A stretch of 64,000 nucleotides of DNA from Aliivibrio fischeri (lineage in GTDB: Bacteria > Pseudomonadota > Gammaproteobacteria > Enterobacterales > Vibrionaceae): NCBI GenBank assembly GCA_038993745.2, contig CP160629.1:2108001-2172000 (forward strand), written 5' to 3'. Within the stretch, counting starts at the first letter, position 1, and each line of letters begins with the position of its first letter. Below, in pieces: positions 1-9,436 of this stretch. The notes under the pieces are model-generated. The model was not told the origin of the DNA. It ran no database searches and saw only the letters and a program-made list of their open reading frames with translations. A program made the position numbers and the translations under genes.

Positions 1-484
1 GAATACCTGCTGCTCGTGCCGCCGTTCTTTGATCATCAAATGCGTTATAAAGCGCCATTACACCTAGGTATAAGAATAGAAGGATCAGTTCAGAAGTTAG
101 ACGAGCATCCCATACCCACCATGCACCCCACATAGGTTTACCCCATACCGCACCAGTTAATAAAGCGATAAAAGTAAACACTGCGCCAATAGGAGCCATT
201 GCAGCCGCTGCCATATCAGACAATTTTAATTGCCAAACTAGACCAATAAATGCAGCAATAGCCATCGACATATACGCACCCATAGACAAAATAGCAGAAG
301 GTACATGGATGTAGATGATTCTAAAGCTGTCACCTTGCTGATAATCAGATGGAGCAAAAGCAAGACCCCAGATGGTTCCTACTGTTAAGCTGATAATAGA
401 AATCACCGCAAACCACGGTAATAGTGTGGTACTTAGTTGATACGCTTTTTCTGGTTTAGCGTAAGGATGTAGCCATTTCCACAT
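1..484 (-). CDS. ccmC: Heme exporter protein CcmC, 3' part cut by window edge
   Basis: Membrane protein of cytochrome c maturation that handles heme and passes it to CcmE in the periplasm. Reading the minus strand from an ATG at 482-484 gives about 161 residues beginning MWKWLHPYAKPEKAYQLS. Several hydrophobic segments are present, and the tryptophan-rich heme-binding (WWD) motif WGAWWVWDARLTS lies near residue 120. The frame is open to the left edge, so the C-terminus lies outside the window. It follows ccmA and ccmB on the same strand, the usual ccmABC order, with a 43-base gap after ccmB. Identity is from the motif and context and is firm. Confidence 0.95.
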   Translation of the reverse strand, partial: MWKWLHPYAKPEKAYQLSTTLLPWFAVISIISLTVGTIWGLAFAPSDYQQGDSFRIIYIHVPSAILSMGAYMSMAIAAFIGLVWQLKLSDMAAAAMAPIGAVFTFIALLTGAVWGKPMWGAWWVWDARLTSELILLFLYLGVMALYNAFDDQRTAARAAGI

Positions 485-527
485 TGGTTTATCTCACTTA
501 CTTTCAAATATAAAAATTATAATTATG

Positions 528-1196
528 TTATTGCACACTGACTCGTAATGCCGAACTAATGGCAAACGGAGTCAATGTTGCAGAGCCCATTAGTAAGGCT
601 CCTAAAATCGCTAATTGGCCATTATAAGCCATACCTAAACTTGCAGCATCTATCGCTGATGTTGCAAAAATTAAAACGGGAATATATAGAGGAAGGATCA
701 ACAAACTTAATAGCACACCTCCCTTCTGTAAACCTACGGTTAATGCCACTCCAACACCACCAAGAAAGCTCAATGTCGGCGTACCCAACAATAATGTCAG
801 TACAATCGCTAACCAAGTATTAAAATCCAAAGAAAGTAAAATAGCGAGTAATGGACTAATAATAATTAAAGGCAGCCCAGTTAATAGCCAGTGAGCAACC
901 ACTTTGGCTAACACCAATACTGAAAGAGGTGTTGGCATTAACATCATTTGTTCTAGTGAACCATCAGAGAAATCATCTCGGAATAGACGCTCTAATGAAA
1001 GTAATGCTGATAATAATGCAGCAACCCAAACAATACCTGCTGCAATACGTGCTAACAAATTTGGCTCAGGGCCAATACTTAATGGAAATAGCGTAATAAC
1101 GATAATAAAGAACCATAATGGATTCAAAATATCGGCTTTACGACGAAAGGCAATCAAAAGCTCACGTCGAATAACAGTTGTCATTGATGTTAACAT
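528..1196 (-). CDS. ccmB: Heme exporter protein CcmB
   Basis: Integral membrane subunit of the CcmAB ABC transporter that works with CcmC/CcmD to release holo-CcmE during cytochrome c maturation. The protein is 222 residues, the usual family length, with about six hydrophobic segments and the family's N-terminal block NPLWFFIIVITLFPLSIGPE. The ATG at 1194-1196 directly follows the ccmA stop codon, so translation is probably coupled. A second ATG four codons in (MTTVIRREL) matches the family start slightly better, but the Shine-Dalgarno-like AGGTGAG sits at the right distance only for the first. Confidence 0.95.
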   Translation of the reverse strand: MLTSMTTVIRRELLIAFRRKADILNPLWFFIIVITLFPLSIGPEPNLLARIAAGIVWVAALLSALLSLERLFRDDFSDGSLEQMMLMPTPLSVLVLAKVVAHWLLTGLPLIIISPLLAILLSLDFNTWLAIVLTLLLGTPTLSFLGGVGVALTVGLQKGGVLLSLLILPLYIPVLIFATSAIDAASLGMAYNGQLAILGALLMGSATLTPFAISSALRVSVQ

Positions 1197-1811
1197 TTAC
1201 TCACCTAACCTAATTTTTTTAAGTTCATTACTATCAATGAATAAATCTTGGTGAGTCGTTAATAACACAATTCCACCTTGTTTTGCATGATCCATAAATA
1301 ACTTTTCGAGCACCTTTACACCCTGCTTATCAATCGCAGTTAAAGGCTCATCCAGTATCCATAATTTATGATTACTTAACCAAAGACGCGCTAAAGCAAC
1401 TCGTCTTTGTTGTCCTGCAGATAATTGTCCAGCAGCTACATCTTCTCTACCAGCTAACCCAACGCGAGCGAGTGCATCCCATATTGCAGCTTCGTTATAG
1501 TTATCATGCATTGACTGGTAAAAGGCTAAATTCTCAAACGCCGTTAGCTCTCGTTTAACACCAGTATGATGCCCAAGAAACAGTAAGTCAGAATGAAACT
1601 CTTCACGATTCTGTTTTATTGATTCATTTTTCCAAAAAATATCGCCTTCATCAGCATATCCTAGCCCAGCAATAATTCGGAGTAAGGTTGTTTTACCCGC
1701 ACCATTTTGTCCTTCTATCTGAATTAGCTCACCATCAGAGATAGTAAAGTTTAAACGCTCAAACAAAACACGTTCATCACGGATACAGGTTACGTTGCGG
1801 ATTTCTAACAT
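1197..1811 (-). CDS. ccmA: Cytochrome c maturation ATP-binding protein CcmA
   Basis: ATPase subunit of the CcmAB transporter; its ATP hydrolysis frees heme-loaded CcmE. The 204 residues show a complete ABC ATPase: Walker [10 protein letters not shown] near residue 35, signature [15 protein letters not shown] near 130, Walker B LWILDEP followed by TTHQ. It is the first ccm gene here, and its stop abuts the ccmB start. The 280 bases upstream (1812-2091) hold the DUF2802-operon terminator and presumably the ccm promoter, which I could not place with confidence. Confidence 0.96.
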   Translation of the reverse strand: MLEIRNVTCIRDERVLFERLNFTISDGELIQIEGQNGAGKTTLLRIIAGLGYADEGDIFWKNESIKQNREEFHSDLLFLGHHTGVKRELTAFENLAFYQSMHDNYNEAAIWDALARVGLAGREDVAAGQLSAGQQRRVALARLWLSNHKLWILDEPLTAIDKQGVKVLEKLFMDHAKQGGIVLLTTHQDLFIDSNELKKIRLGE

Positions 1812-2031
1812 AGACTTCTATTTATTGGAAAATATTGAAAGCATTCTAGCACAGCAAAAAATGGGAAACTTAGATATTAAACAAATCTATTTGGATAGAT
1901 AAGTAAATAAATATGTCTTTTAGTGATAGTTTTGTAATACCTTGTAATTTGTATGGCTATCATAGAGTTAGTTTACGATTTTACAAATACCACTTTGTAG
2001 GTATGAAAATTATTATCCTCAATTTTTGGAT

Positions 2032-2058
2032 AAAAAAAAGCCCCTCAAATAAGGAGCT
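2032..2058 (-). terminator. Rho-independent terminator of the flhA-cheW-DUF2802 operon
   Basis: On the minus strand a 6-bp stem, AGCTCC pairing with GGGGCT (one G-T pair), closes an 8-base loop and is followed by eight T. It lies 33 bases beyond the stop of the last gene of the chemotaxis operon and separates it from ccm. Confidence 0.8.
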
Positions 2059-2091
2059 CTTAAATATTAATTTATCAATAGAAGCAGAAGA

Positions 2092-2553
2092 CTATTCTTC
2101 GTCTTCCATTCTCAATGGTGGCATTGATCCTTTACCAGCTGCAATTTTCGCCTGTAAAGACATCATTAACTCTGCTTCTGCTTTTGGAAGTTCACACTCT
2201 TCCATCAACTCATTGATCCCAGCGCCAAGTTGAACCAGCTTATTCGCTCTTGAATACAAACGACTATCTGCATCTGTATTTTCTAACTCATTTAAACGAT
2301 CATCAAAATGTTGATTTAATTGAGTTATATCAGCTACTTTTTGCCCCATATTAATGGAGCCAGCACGAAACTCTACAAATTGCTTTTGCAGTTTTTGTTG
2401 TTCATCTTGCAGCTGCTTATATTGCTCTTGTGATTCAGTTAACTGTTGCATTAACTGTTTATTCTTACGGTTTAATACCAAAAAAATCACAAGTACAAGG
2501 ATCATTGTTGTTATTGCTAGTAGCTCAGGGAGCTGAGTTAAATTATCAACCAT
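2092..2553 (-). CDS. DUF2802 family membrane-anchored coiled-coil protein
   Basis: A 153-residue protein with an N-terminal membrane segment (LLAITTMILVLVIFLVL, about residues 11-27). A glutamine-rich coiled coil follows (about 30-65), then a C-terminal region with ANKLVQLGAGINELMEECELPKAEAELMMSL typical of DUF2802 proteins found at the end of flagellar/chemotaxis operons in Vibrio and Pseudomonas. Its start overlaps the cheW stop by one base and it is the last gene before the terminator. The biochemical role is not known to me. The position suggests a link to polar chemotaxis arrays or flagella. Confidence 0.85.
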   Translation of the reverse strand: MVDNLTQLPELLAITTMILVLVIFLVLNRKNKQLMQQLTESQEQYKQLQDEQQKLQKQFVEFRAGSINMGQKVADITQLNQHFDDRLNELENTDADSRLYSRANKLVQLGAGINELMEECELPKAEAELMMSLQAKIAAGKGSMPPLRMEDEE

Positions 2554-3047
2554 TATAGGTTTGCCATGTCATCCCATTCGTCGTCAGACAAAAGTTTGTT
2601 AAGGTCTACCAAGATAAGTAGGTTGCCGTCACGGTTGCTAACGCCTTGGATGAACTTAGCGCTTTCTTCCGTGCCAACACTTGGCGTCGTATCAATTTCA
2701 GATGAACGTAAGTATACAACTTCCGCTACGCTATCAACAAGGATACCGATAACTTGACGCTCAGATTCGATAACAATAATACGTGTGTTATCTGTAATTT
2801 CACCCTGCATTAAACCAAAACGTGAACGAGTATCAATAACTGTTACTACATTACCACGTAGGTTAATGATACCTAAAACGTAATCTGGAGCACCTGGAAC
2901 TGGAGCAATTTCAGTATGGCGAAGTACTTCACGCACTTGCATTACGTTGATACCGTAAGTTTCTTCTTCTAATTGAAATGTTACCCACTGCAGAACTTCA
3001 TCGTTCACTTGATCTTTGCGGATCTCTACTTCATTAACCTGAGACAT
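2553..3047 (-). CDS. cheW: Chemotaxis coupling protein CheW
   Basis: Adaptor linking chemoreceptors to the CheA kinase at the inner membrane. The 164-residue protein is a single CheW domain with the motifs EEETYGINVMQVREVLRH, INLRGNVVTVIDTRSRFG and IGILVDSVAEV. It sits between parP and the DUF2802 gene in the Vibrio order cheA-cheB-parC-parP-cheW. The length is normal and the frame intact. Confidence 0.97.
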   Translation of the reverse strand: MSQVNEVEIRKDQVNDEVLQWVTFQLEEETYGINVMQVREVLRHTEIAPVPGAPDYVLGIINLRGNVVTVIDTRSRFGLMQGEITDNTRIIVIESERQVIGILVDSVAEVVYLRSSEIDTTPSVGTEESAKFIQGVSNRDGNLLILVDLNKLLSDDEWDDMANL

Positions 3048-3075
3048 TTTATTTCCTCGTCCTATTAGAGTTATT

Positions 3076-4134
3076 TTACTCTATTCCCTTAATGTCGAGA
3101 CCGGCATTAAGCATAGCAATCATCGCCTCAACATGAATTAAGGCACACATCTTTTCTTTTACCATTCCAGATAACCAAGGTCGTTTTCCTGCGGTCTCAC
3201 GCCATCGAATACGATCACTTGTTAATGTTTCCGTCCCGGCTAACGCATTACACGCTAATCCCCATTTGCTTTCACCAAGCATAACAAGGTATTGGTAATC
3301 TTCTTTGTAACTTTCATCCTTGATACTTTGTGGCATCACCCACTTGGCTGTATCAAGTGCATCAATTTTTAATTCTCGGCTGGTTTGTAAGCCAAGATAC
3401 CAATCAGGACGACCAATTAAATGACTAAACTCTGTAATTTGGTGAATACCACCTAATTCAGCTAATGGTACTGCAAACATCACTCCCATAACTTCAAAGA
3501 AAAGTACTTGGAATTCTTCTTGATGCTCTGCATTTTTCCAATCAAGTCCACTTGGCGGTGGTGCTTTGCCTGCTTGGGTTTCTAACGCTTCGCTGTTATC
3601 TATATCGGCAGTAACTTCAATCTCTTCAGATTCAGTCTCTTCAATAACAGGAGCAACCTCAATTTTATCCGATAAATCCCATGCAGAAAGATCAAGCTCT
3701 TCAGGCTCTTCTTCTGTAATAGGTTGAGGCTCATTAGCATCCGATTCTGTTTTTTCAATTTCACCAGAAACTAAGGCATCAATTTCATCTTGAACGTTTA
3801 ATTGAGAATTTTCTAACTGGCTTAATAAACGCTGAACATCTTCTAATTGAGGCATCTCAAATGGATAATCATCATATTCATCCACTTGCGAAGATGCTTG
3901 CAATTGATACTGAGGCTCGGGAGTATCTAATGTTACTGAATCAGACTGCCAATCAGACACTGACTCAGATTCAACTACATCCTCAAGTTCACTATCAGCG
4001 ACAGGTTCAGGCTCAACTAATTCTTCACGAACTTCTTCAAGATTAACGCCTTGCTCAATGACATCTTCATCTAACAGTGACGAGAAATAATCATCAAGAG
4101 CTTCTTCACTGGTAAATGTTTTAAAATCAGCCAT
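3076..4134 (-). CDS. parP: Polar chemotaxis array protein ParP (CheW-like domain)
   Basis: In V. cholerae and V. parahaemolyticus ParP joins the ParC ATPase to chemotaxis arrays and keeps CheA at the pole. This copy has 352 residues. Residues 1 to about 195 are acidic and low-complexity (many E, D, P), and the C-terminal 155 residues form a CheW-like array-integration domain (VLFFEVMGVMFAVPLAELGG). It overlaps the parC stop by one base, as expected for a co-translated partner. The assignment rests on domain layout and gene order. Confidence 0.9.
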   Translation of the reverse strand: MADFKTFTSEEALDDYFSSLLDEDVIEQGVNLEEVREELVEPEPVADSELEDVVESESVSDWQSDSVTLDTPEPQYQLQASSQVDEYDDYPFEMPQLEDVQRLLSQLENSQLNVQDEIDALVSGEIEKTESDANEPQPITEEEPEELDLSAWDLSDKIEVAPVIEETESEEIEVTADIDNSEALETQAGKAPPPSGLDWKNAEHQEEFQVLFFEVMGVMFAVPLAELGGIHQITEFSHLIGRPDWYLGLQTSRELKIDALDTAKWVMPQSIKDESYKEDYQYLVMLGESKWGLACNALAGTETLTSDRIRWRETAGKRPWLSGMVKEKMCALIHVEAMIAMLNAGLDIKGIE

Positions 4135-4900
4135 TAAGCTAATCTCTCTAAGTAATTCAGTAATGTTTTATACGCAAAAACGCCACGACTATTTGGAGAT
4201 ACAAATGACGGTGGCATTCTTTTTAAGCTGGCATCTCTAAATTTTGTATCAATAGGTACTGCAGATGCCCACACCTGATCTTGATAGCTATTTTTTAAAT
4301 CCATCAAGGTTTGTAACGAAGCATTAGTACGCTTATCGTACATAGTAGGAATAATGGTCACATCAAACAAAGAAGGTTTATTTCTTTGCATTATCGTTAA
4401 TGTTCTCATCATTCGTTCTAAACCTTTCATCGCTAGGAATTCAGTTTGAACAGGAATAAGCACTCGAGTACTTGCCGCTAATGCATTAACCATCATCACA
4501 CCAAGAATCGGTGGACAATCAATCAATACATAATCGTAATCAGCTTCTAGTGCTTTCAGTGCACGCTTCAATACTAACCCCATCCCATTACGGTTTCCCA
4601 TAACACGATCAAGTGTCGCAAGTGACATATGAGCAGGAATAATATCAAGCCCTGGATATCACTTTTTAATACAAAAGGAGCTACCGTGGTTTTATTGATT
4701 GTAGGTAGTTGAAACAACTCAAATAAGCTGCATGGTAAATCGTCTGAATCATAGCCTAAGTAAGTAGTTAGAGACCCATGAGGATCCGTATCTACCATTA
4801 GTACACGTTTACCACGTTGATTTAACAACCCTGCTAATGTGATTGTGGTTGTGGTTTTACCCACGCCACCTTTCTGATTAGCTATGCTCCAGACAATCAT
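4134..4900 (-). CDS. parC: ParA-like ATPase ParC, polar localisation of chemotaxis arrays (frameshifted)
   Basis: ParA/MinD-type ATPase that recruits chemotaxis proteins to the old pole in Vibrio. The first part, from the ATG at 4900, reads [19 protein letters not shown] (deviant Walker A) and leaves frame at about 4654. The rest continues in another frame as [18 protein letters not shown], then IDCPPILGV. One extra base in the GG at 4654-4655 (restoring SDIPGLDIIP) rejoins them into a 256-codon gene of normal length. I read this as a probable sequencing deletion. If real, the protein ends after about 108 residues. Confidence 0.88.
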
Positions 4901-4908
4901 GTTATTTC

Positions 4909-6039
4909 CTACTTCAATCCAACTTCAACAAGCATTCTTTCAGCAATACGATCAAGCGGTAAACTTTCTGAAGATAAACCGGCTTTATCGACAGCTTGAG
5001 GCATACCATATACCACACAGCTTTGCTCATCTTGAGACCAAATAGTTGCGCCACCAGCTTTAAGCATTCGACAGCCTTCTCGACCATCTGCGCCCATACC
5101 AGTTAAGATCATCGACAGAACTTTATCACCGTATACTTTCGCAGCAGATCCGAAGGTAACATCAACACATGGTTTATAATTCATGCGTTCACCACCATCT
5201 AAAATCTTCAAGCGTGAAGCGCCCGGACGGCCATCAACCATCATTTGCAAACCACCTGGAGCCAAATATGCACAACCTGGTTTTAACACATCGCCATCTT
5301 CTGCTTCTTTAACTTGAATTTTGCACAAGTTATTTAAACGAGCAGCAAACGCCGCCGTAAAAGTGGCAGGCATATGTTGAACCAAAATAATTGGATGTGG
5401 GTAATTCGCCGGAATCGCCGTTAATATCTTTTGCAGTGCAACTGGACCACCCGTTGAAGTCCCAATAGCCGTTAATTGATACTTTTTACCCGTCGCTTTA
5501 AAGCGTTGTGCAATTGGAGCTGCTGGTGCTGCTTTTACAGGAGATGCTGTTAATGCAGAAGTCGCAGTTCGTGTTGTTGCTGTACGAGATTCAACAGTAC
5601 TTGTTGATTGTGAACTCGGTACTGGTCTGCGCATAAATGATTTTTTACGCGCAATTTCAGCAATTCGTTTCTGTAGTAAAGAAACCGCTTCATCACGATT
5701 ACGAGCAATGTCTTCAAACTTCTTAGGTAAGAAATCAAGAGCACCCGCATCCAAAGCATCAAGTGTTGCTTTTGCGCCATCGTGAGTTAGCGAAGAGAAC
5801 ATTAAGGTTGGTGTTGGACACGCTTTCATGATCTCTCGGACTGCTGAGATGCCGTCCATGACTGGCATCTCAATATCCATTGTTATTACATCTGGCTTTA
5901 ATGATTTCGCTTTTTCTACCGCTTCTTTACCATTTACAGCCACGTCGATAACTTCAAGACGTGGATCTGAATTGATAATTTCACTTACTCGGCGGCGGAA
6001 AAAACTAGAATCATCTACCACTAATACTTTTATAGCCAT
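4909..6039 (-). CDS. cheB: Chemotaxis response regulator protein-glutamate methylesterase CheB
   Basis: Demethylates (and deamidates) receptor glutamates when phosphorylated by CheA, giving adaptation. The 376 residues comprise a receiver domain (acidic pocket VDDSS at 9-13, phospho-acceptor D55 in ITMDIEMP) and a Ser/Thr-rich linker (about 135-180). The C-terminal esterase domain has the catalytic triad contexts GTSTGGP (Ser), QHMPATFT (His) and GMGADGREG (Asp). It lies eight bases upstream of parC and 15 bases after cheA. Confidence 0.97.
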   Translation of the reverse strand: MAIKVLVVDDSSFFRRRVSEIINSDPRLEVIDVAVNGKEAVEKAKSLKPDVITMDIEMPVMDGISAVREIMKACPTPTLMFSSLTHDGAKATLDALDAGALDFLPKKFEDIARNRDEAVSLLQKRIAEIARKKSFMRRPVPSSQSTSTVESRTATTRTATSALTASPVKAAPAAPIAQRFKATGKKYQLTAIGTSTGGPVALQKILTAIPANYPHPIILVQHMPATFTAAFAARLNNLCKIQVKEAEDGDVLKPGCAYLAPGGLQMMVDGRPGASRLKILDGGERMNYKPCVDVTFGSAAKVYGDKVLSMILTGMGADGREGCRMLKAGGATIWSQDEQSCVVYGMPQAVDKAGLSSESLPLDRIAERMLVEVGLK

Positions 6040-6054
6040 GTCAATCCTTGTGCA

Positions 6055-8262
6055 TTAACGCATGCGAACGGCGTAACGCTTTAACAAGTTAGGAACGTCA
6101 AGGATCAATGCAATATGACCATCAGAAGTAATCGTTGCACCTGCCATACCTGGAGTACCTTGTAATAGCTCATCTAGCGGTTTAATAACCACTTCTTCTT
6201 GACCTATTAAGGTATCAACAACAAAACCAACACGTTGAGCGCCAAGTTGAATAATTACAACATGACCTAACCCTGTACGTTCTGTTTGACGACTACCAGG
6301 AACCAACCAATCTTGTAAGAAGAACAGTGGGATCGACTTTTCACGAACAATTGTTGTTAATTGACCATCAACGATGTTTGTCTTAGACAGATCAAGATGG
6401 AAAATCTCATTTACACTTGCTAATGGAAGTGCAAATGGTTGATTCGCAACACCAACCATTAACGTTGGTAAGATTGCAAGAGTCAGTGGCACTTTGATTA
6501 CGATCTTAGTACCTTCACCCATGTTTGAATCAATATCAATTGAACCATTTAGTTGGTTGATCGCTGTTTTAACCACGTCCATACCTACACCACGACCTGA
6601 AATATCTGAAATTTCAGTCTTAGTTGAGAAACCTGGTGCAAAAATAAGGTTATAACATTCTTTATTTGTTAAGCGTGATGCAGCATCGCTGTCCATCAAA
6701 CCTCGGTTTACCGCAATACCACGAAGTTTATCTGCATCCATACCGCCGCCATCATCAATGATGCTCAGTAAGATGTGATCCCCTTCTTGAGATGCTGATA
6801 AAATCACTTTACCTGTGCGATCTTTACCCGCTTTTAAACGGTCATCAGGCATTTCAATACCATGATCTACAGAGTTACGAACTAAGTGAATCAATGGATC
6901 GGCAAGCGCTTCAACCAAGTTTTTATCTAAATCAGTTTCTTCACCGCGCATTTCTAGCACGATGTCTTTCTTCAGTGTACGAGCCAAGTCACGTACAACT
7001 CGTGGGAAACGACCAAATACTTTCTTAATTGGTTGCATACGAGTTTTCATTACTGCACCTTGAAGGTCTGCAGTAACCACATCTAGGTTTGATACAGCTT
7101 TTGACATTTCTTCGTCATTGCTATTCAAACCTAAACTCACCAAACGGTTTCGAACAAGTACAAGCTCTCCCACCATATTCATGATGTTATCTAGCGTTGA
7201 TGTATCAACACGTACCGTACTTTCTGATTGTGATTTTGCTGGCGCTTTTGCTGGTGCCTTTGCAACCGCTTTCACATCTTCTTTCGGTGCTTGTGTTCTT
7301 GTCGGCGCAGGTGCCGTTGTTCTTGTTGGTGCTTCAACTACAGGTGCTGGTGCACTTGTTGTCTGATTCATCGCAGCAACAGGTTGAACAGCTTGATCAA
7401 GCTCTTCTTCCGTTGGACCTTTGCCTGAACCGTGCAGTTGATCAAGTAATTTCTCAAACTCATCATCTGTCATTAAATCTGAATCACCAGAATTTGACAG
7501 TATGTCTTCTACCGGTTTAGCAGCAGGAGTTGTCGTTGCATTACTTGGGCTTTTACCTGAACCATGAAGCTCATCAAGCAGACGCTCAAACTCATCATCA
7601 GTAATATCGCCATCATCAGCACTTGTTGACGATGCAATAGGCGCAGCAGGAGCTGGTGTTACTGAAGCGGCACTACTTGGAGATGCGCCTTTACCGTGTA
7701 ATTCATCTAATAATCGTTCAAATTCATCTTCTGTAATATCATCAACAGAATCATGATTATTAGCCGGAACAGAAACCTCTTCTACAGAAGAAGTTACTTC
7801 AATTACAGGCTCTTCAATAATGATATCTTCAACAACAGCTTCATTTGCTGCTGATGCAATTTCATCTTCTGATGCAGGTTTGCTTAAACGATGCAGTTCA
7901 TCAAGCAAGCTTTGTTCTGCCGGCTCTAAAGCTTCACCATTTTGCACTGAACTGAACATAACATTCACGGTATCAAGTGCTTGTAAGATGGTATCCATTA
8001 GCTCAGAAGTAACTTTACGTTTACCTGTTCTAAGAATATCAAATACGTTTTCCGCACCATGACAAGCATCAACTAATTCAGTTAATGACAAAAAGCCTGC
8101 ACCGCCTTTAACGGTATGAAAACCACGGAAAATAGCATTTAATAAATCAGCATCATCAGGGCGTTGCTCTAATTCAACTAATTGTTCAGAAAGTAGCTCG
8201 AGAATTTCTCCTGCTTCAATTAAGAAATCTTGCAGGATGTCTTCATCCATTTCAAAGCTCAT
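6055..8262 (-). CDS. cheA: Chemotaxis histidine kinase CheA with triple-repeat linker
   Basis: Kinase that phosphorylates CheY and CheB. The 735 residues hold an Hpt domain (phospho-His H49 in FHTVKGGAGF) and a long linker (about 150-335). They are followed by a dimerisation helix region, an HATPase domain (N box HLVRNSVDHGIE, G1 DDGGGMD, G2 GRGVGMDVV) and a C-terminal CheW-like domain. The linker carries three copies of a DDEFERLLDELHG-type motif (near residues 179, 222 and 268). This region corresponds to the localisation and interaction part that binds ParC/ParP in Vibrio. A classical P2 CheY-binding domain is not obvious. Confidence 0.97.
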   Translation of the reverse strand: MSFEMDEDILQDFLIEAGEILELLSEQLVELEQRPDDADLLNAIFRGFHTVKGGAGFLSLTELVDACHGAENVFDILRTGKRKVTSELMDTILQALDTVNVMFSSVQNGEALEPAEQSLLDELHRLSKPASEDEIASAANEAVVEDIIIEEPVIEVTSSVEEVSVPANNHDSVDDITEDEFERLLDELHGKGASPSSAASVTPAPAAPIASSTSADDGDITDDEFERLLDELHGSGKSPSNATTTPAAKPVEDILSNSGDSDLMTDDEFEKLLDQLHGSGKGPTEEELDQAVQPVAAMNQTTSAPAPVVEAPTRTTAPAPTRTQAPKEDVKAVAKAPAKAPAKSQSESTVRVDTSTLDNIMNMVGELVLVRNRLVSLGLNSNDEEMSKAVSNLDVVTADLQGAVMKTRMQPIKKVFGRFPRVVRDLARTLKKDIVLEMRGEETDLDKNLVEALADPLIHLVRNSVDHGIEMPDDRLKAGKDRTGKVILSASQEGDHILLSIIDDGGGMDADKLRGIAVNRGLMDSDAASRLTNKECYNLIFAPGFSTKTEISDISGRGVGMDVVKTAINQLNGSIDIDSNMGEGTKIVIKVPLTLAILPTLMVGVANQPFALPLASVNEIFHLDLSKTNIVDGQLTTIVREKSIPLFFLQDWLVPGSRQTERTGLGHVVIIQLGAQRVGFVVDTLIGQEEVVIKPLDELLQGTPGMAGATITSDGHIALILDVPNLLKRYAVRMR

Positions 8263-8271
8263 AGTATTCCT

Positions 8272-8988
8272 CTAAAATCCTAGACTGGCTAATAGGTCAT
8301 CAACATCATCTTGAGATGCTACAGCGTCTTCGCGTTCATGCGGGTTGATAATTGGTCCTTCAGCAACAGCAGGTTTCTTCGATTGGTCCGCTGCATCTAA
8401 CCGCTCTTCCACTTTAAACAACGTCAAGATATCAACCAATCGGTCTTCAACTTCTTGAACTAACGTAATTACTCGTTTAATAATTTGACCAGTAAGGTCT
8501 TGGAAGTCTTGTGCCATTAAGATAGTGGTTAGTTCATTACGAAGCTCTGAACTATTACCTTCAACTTGAGTTAATAATCCATCAATGTTGTGGCATAAGG
8601 TTTTGAACTGAGCAAGCTCAATTCGACCTTTCATTAAACTGTTCCACTGTGGGCGAACTTGAAGCAAGCCTTCGTGCAATTCGTCTGCAATAGGTAATGA
8701 ACGATCAACAGCATCCATTGTTTTATTGGCTGCCATTTCCGTTTTATCAATCACATATTGCAAACGATCACGCGCATCTGGAATCTCATCATTAGCAATG
8801 GCAACAACTCGATGATCAAGTTTAAAGTTCTTCAAAGACTCATGAAGATCACGAGTTAAAGAACCTATCTCTTTCAACATTGGTTGTTCACTTGGCATTG
8901 CTAACGAAGCAACTAATTGATTTGCTTCTTCTTGCTTGCCACCTTCTAATAAAGCGACAAGTTCCTTGGCATCAGTTAATGAAATCAT
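8272..8988 (-). CDS. cheZ: Protein phosphatase CheZ
   Basis: Dephosphorylates CheY-P. The 238-residue, mostly helical protein has the family active-site stretch MAQDFQDLTGQIIKRV (about 155-170), where the glutamine that positions the attacking water is conserved. It ends in the amphipathic CheY-binding tail DVDDLLASLGF. It lies between cheY and cheA, ten bases before the latter. Normal length. Confidence 0.96.
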   Translation of the reverse strand: MISLTDAKELVALLEGGKQEEANQLVASLAMPSEQPMLKEIGSLTRDLHESLKNFKLDHRVVAIANDEIPDARDRLQYVIDKTEMAANKTMDAVDRSLPIADELHEGLLQVRPQWNSLMKGRIELAQFKTLCHNIDGLLTQVEGNSSELRNELTTILMAQDFQDLTGQIIKRVITLVQEVEDRLVDILTLFKVEERLDAADQSKKPAVAEGPIINPHEREDAVASQDDVDDLLASLGF

Positions 8989-9019
8989 CTTTTACTAATC
9001 CTTCCAACGCAACATCGAC

Positions 9020-9400
9020 TTATAAACGTTCAAAAATCTTGTCTAATTTTTCTTTTAATGTTGCAGCTGTGAAAGGCTTAACAATGTAGCCATTTACGCC
9101 AGCTTGAGCAGCTTCAATGATTTGTTCACGCTTAGCTTCAGCAGTGATCATTAATACTGGTAAGTGTTTTAATTCGTCATCGGCACGAATTGTCTTTAGC
9201 AAGTCGATCCCTTGCATCCCTGGCATGTTCCAATCTGTTACTACAAAATCGAAACCACCTTTTTTAAGCAGTGGCAGTGCTGTTAAACCATCATCCGCTT
9301 CTTGGGTGTTATTAAAACCTAAGTCACGTAATAAGTTTTTTACAATACGGCGCATTGTTGAAAAGTCATCAACAATAAGGATCTTCATGTTTTTATTCAA
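9020..9400 (-). CDS. cheY: Chemotaxis response regulator CheY
   Basis: Single receiver domain that, when phosphorylated, binds FliM and changes flagellar rotation. Visible are the acidic pair in [11 protein letters not shown], phospho-acceptor D56 in VVTDWNMPG, the Thr/Ala pocket MITAEAK and the lysine in IVKPF. I chose a TTG start at 9398-9400 because GGAGG (9406-9410 on the complement) lies five bases upstream. An ATG at 9388 (MKILIVDD) and a TTG at 9421 are in frame as alternatives, and 9388 has no ribosome site at a normal distance. Confidence 0.95.
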   Translation of the reverse strand: MNKNMKILIVDDFSTMRRIVKNLLRDLGFNNTQEADDGLTALPLLKKGGFDFVVTDWNMPGMQGIDLLKTIRADDELKHLPVLMITAEAKREQIIEAAQAGVNGYIVKPFTAATLKEKLDKIFERL

Positions 9401-9436
9401 AATCGCCTCCAGTGAGGGCAAAGTAACGGGATTTAA

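Noticed and set aside
575..823. Plus-strand open frame opposite ccmB
   Set aside because: It lies wholly inside ccmB on the other strand, has no ribosome site and no recognisable protein features.
7118..7520. Plus-strand hydrophobic frames opposite the cheA linker
   Set aside because: They are antisense readings of the repetitive Ala/Pro/Glu linker codons.
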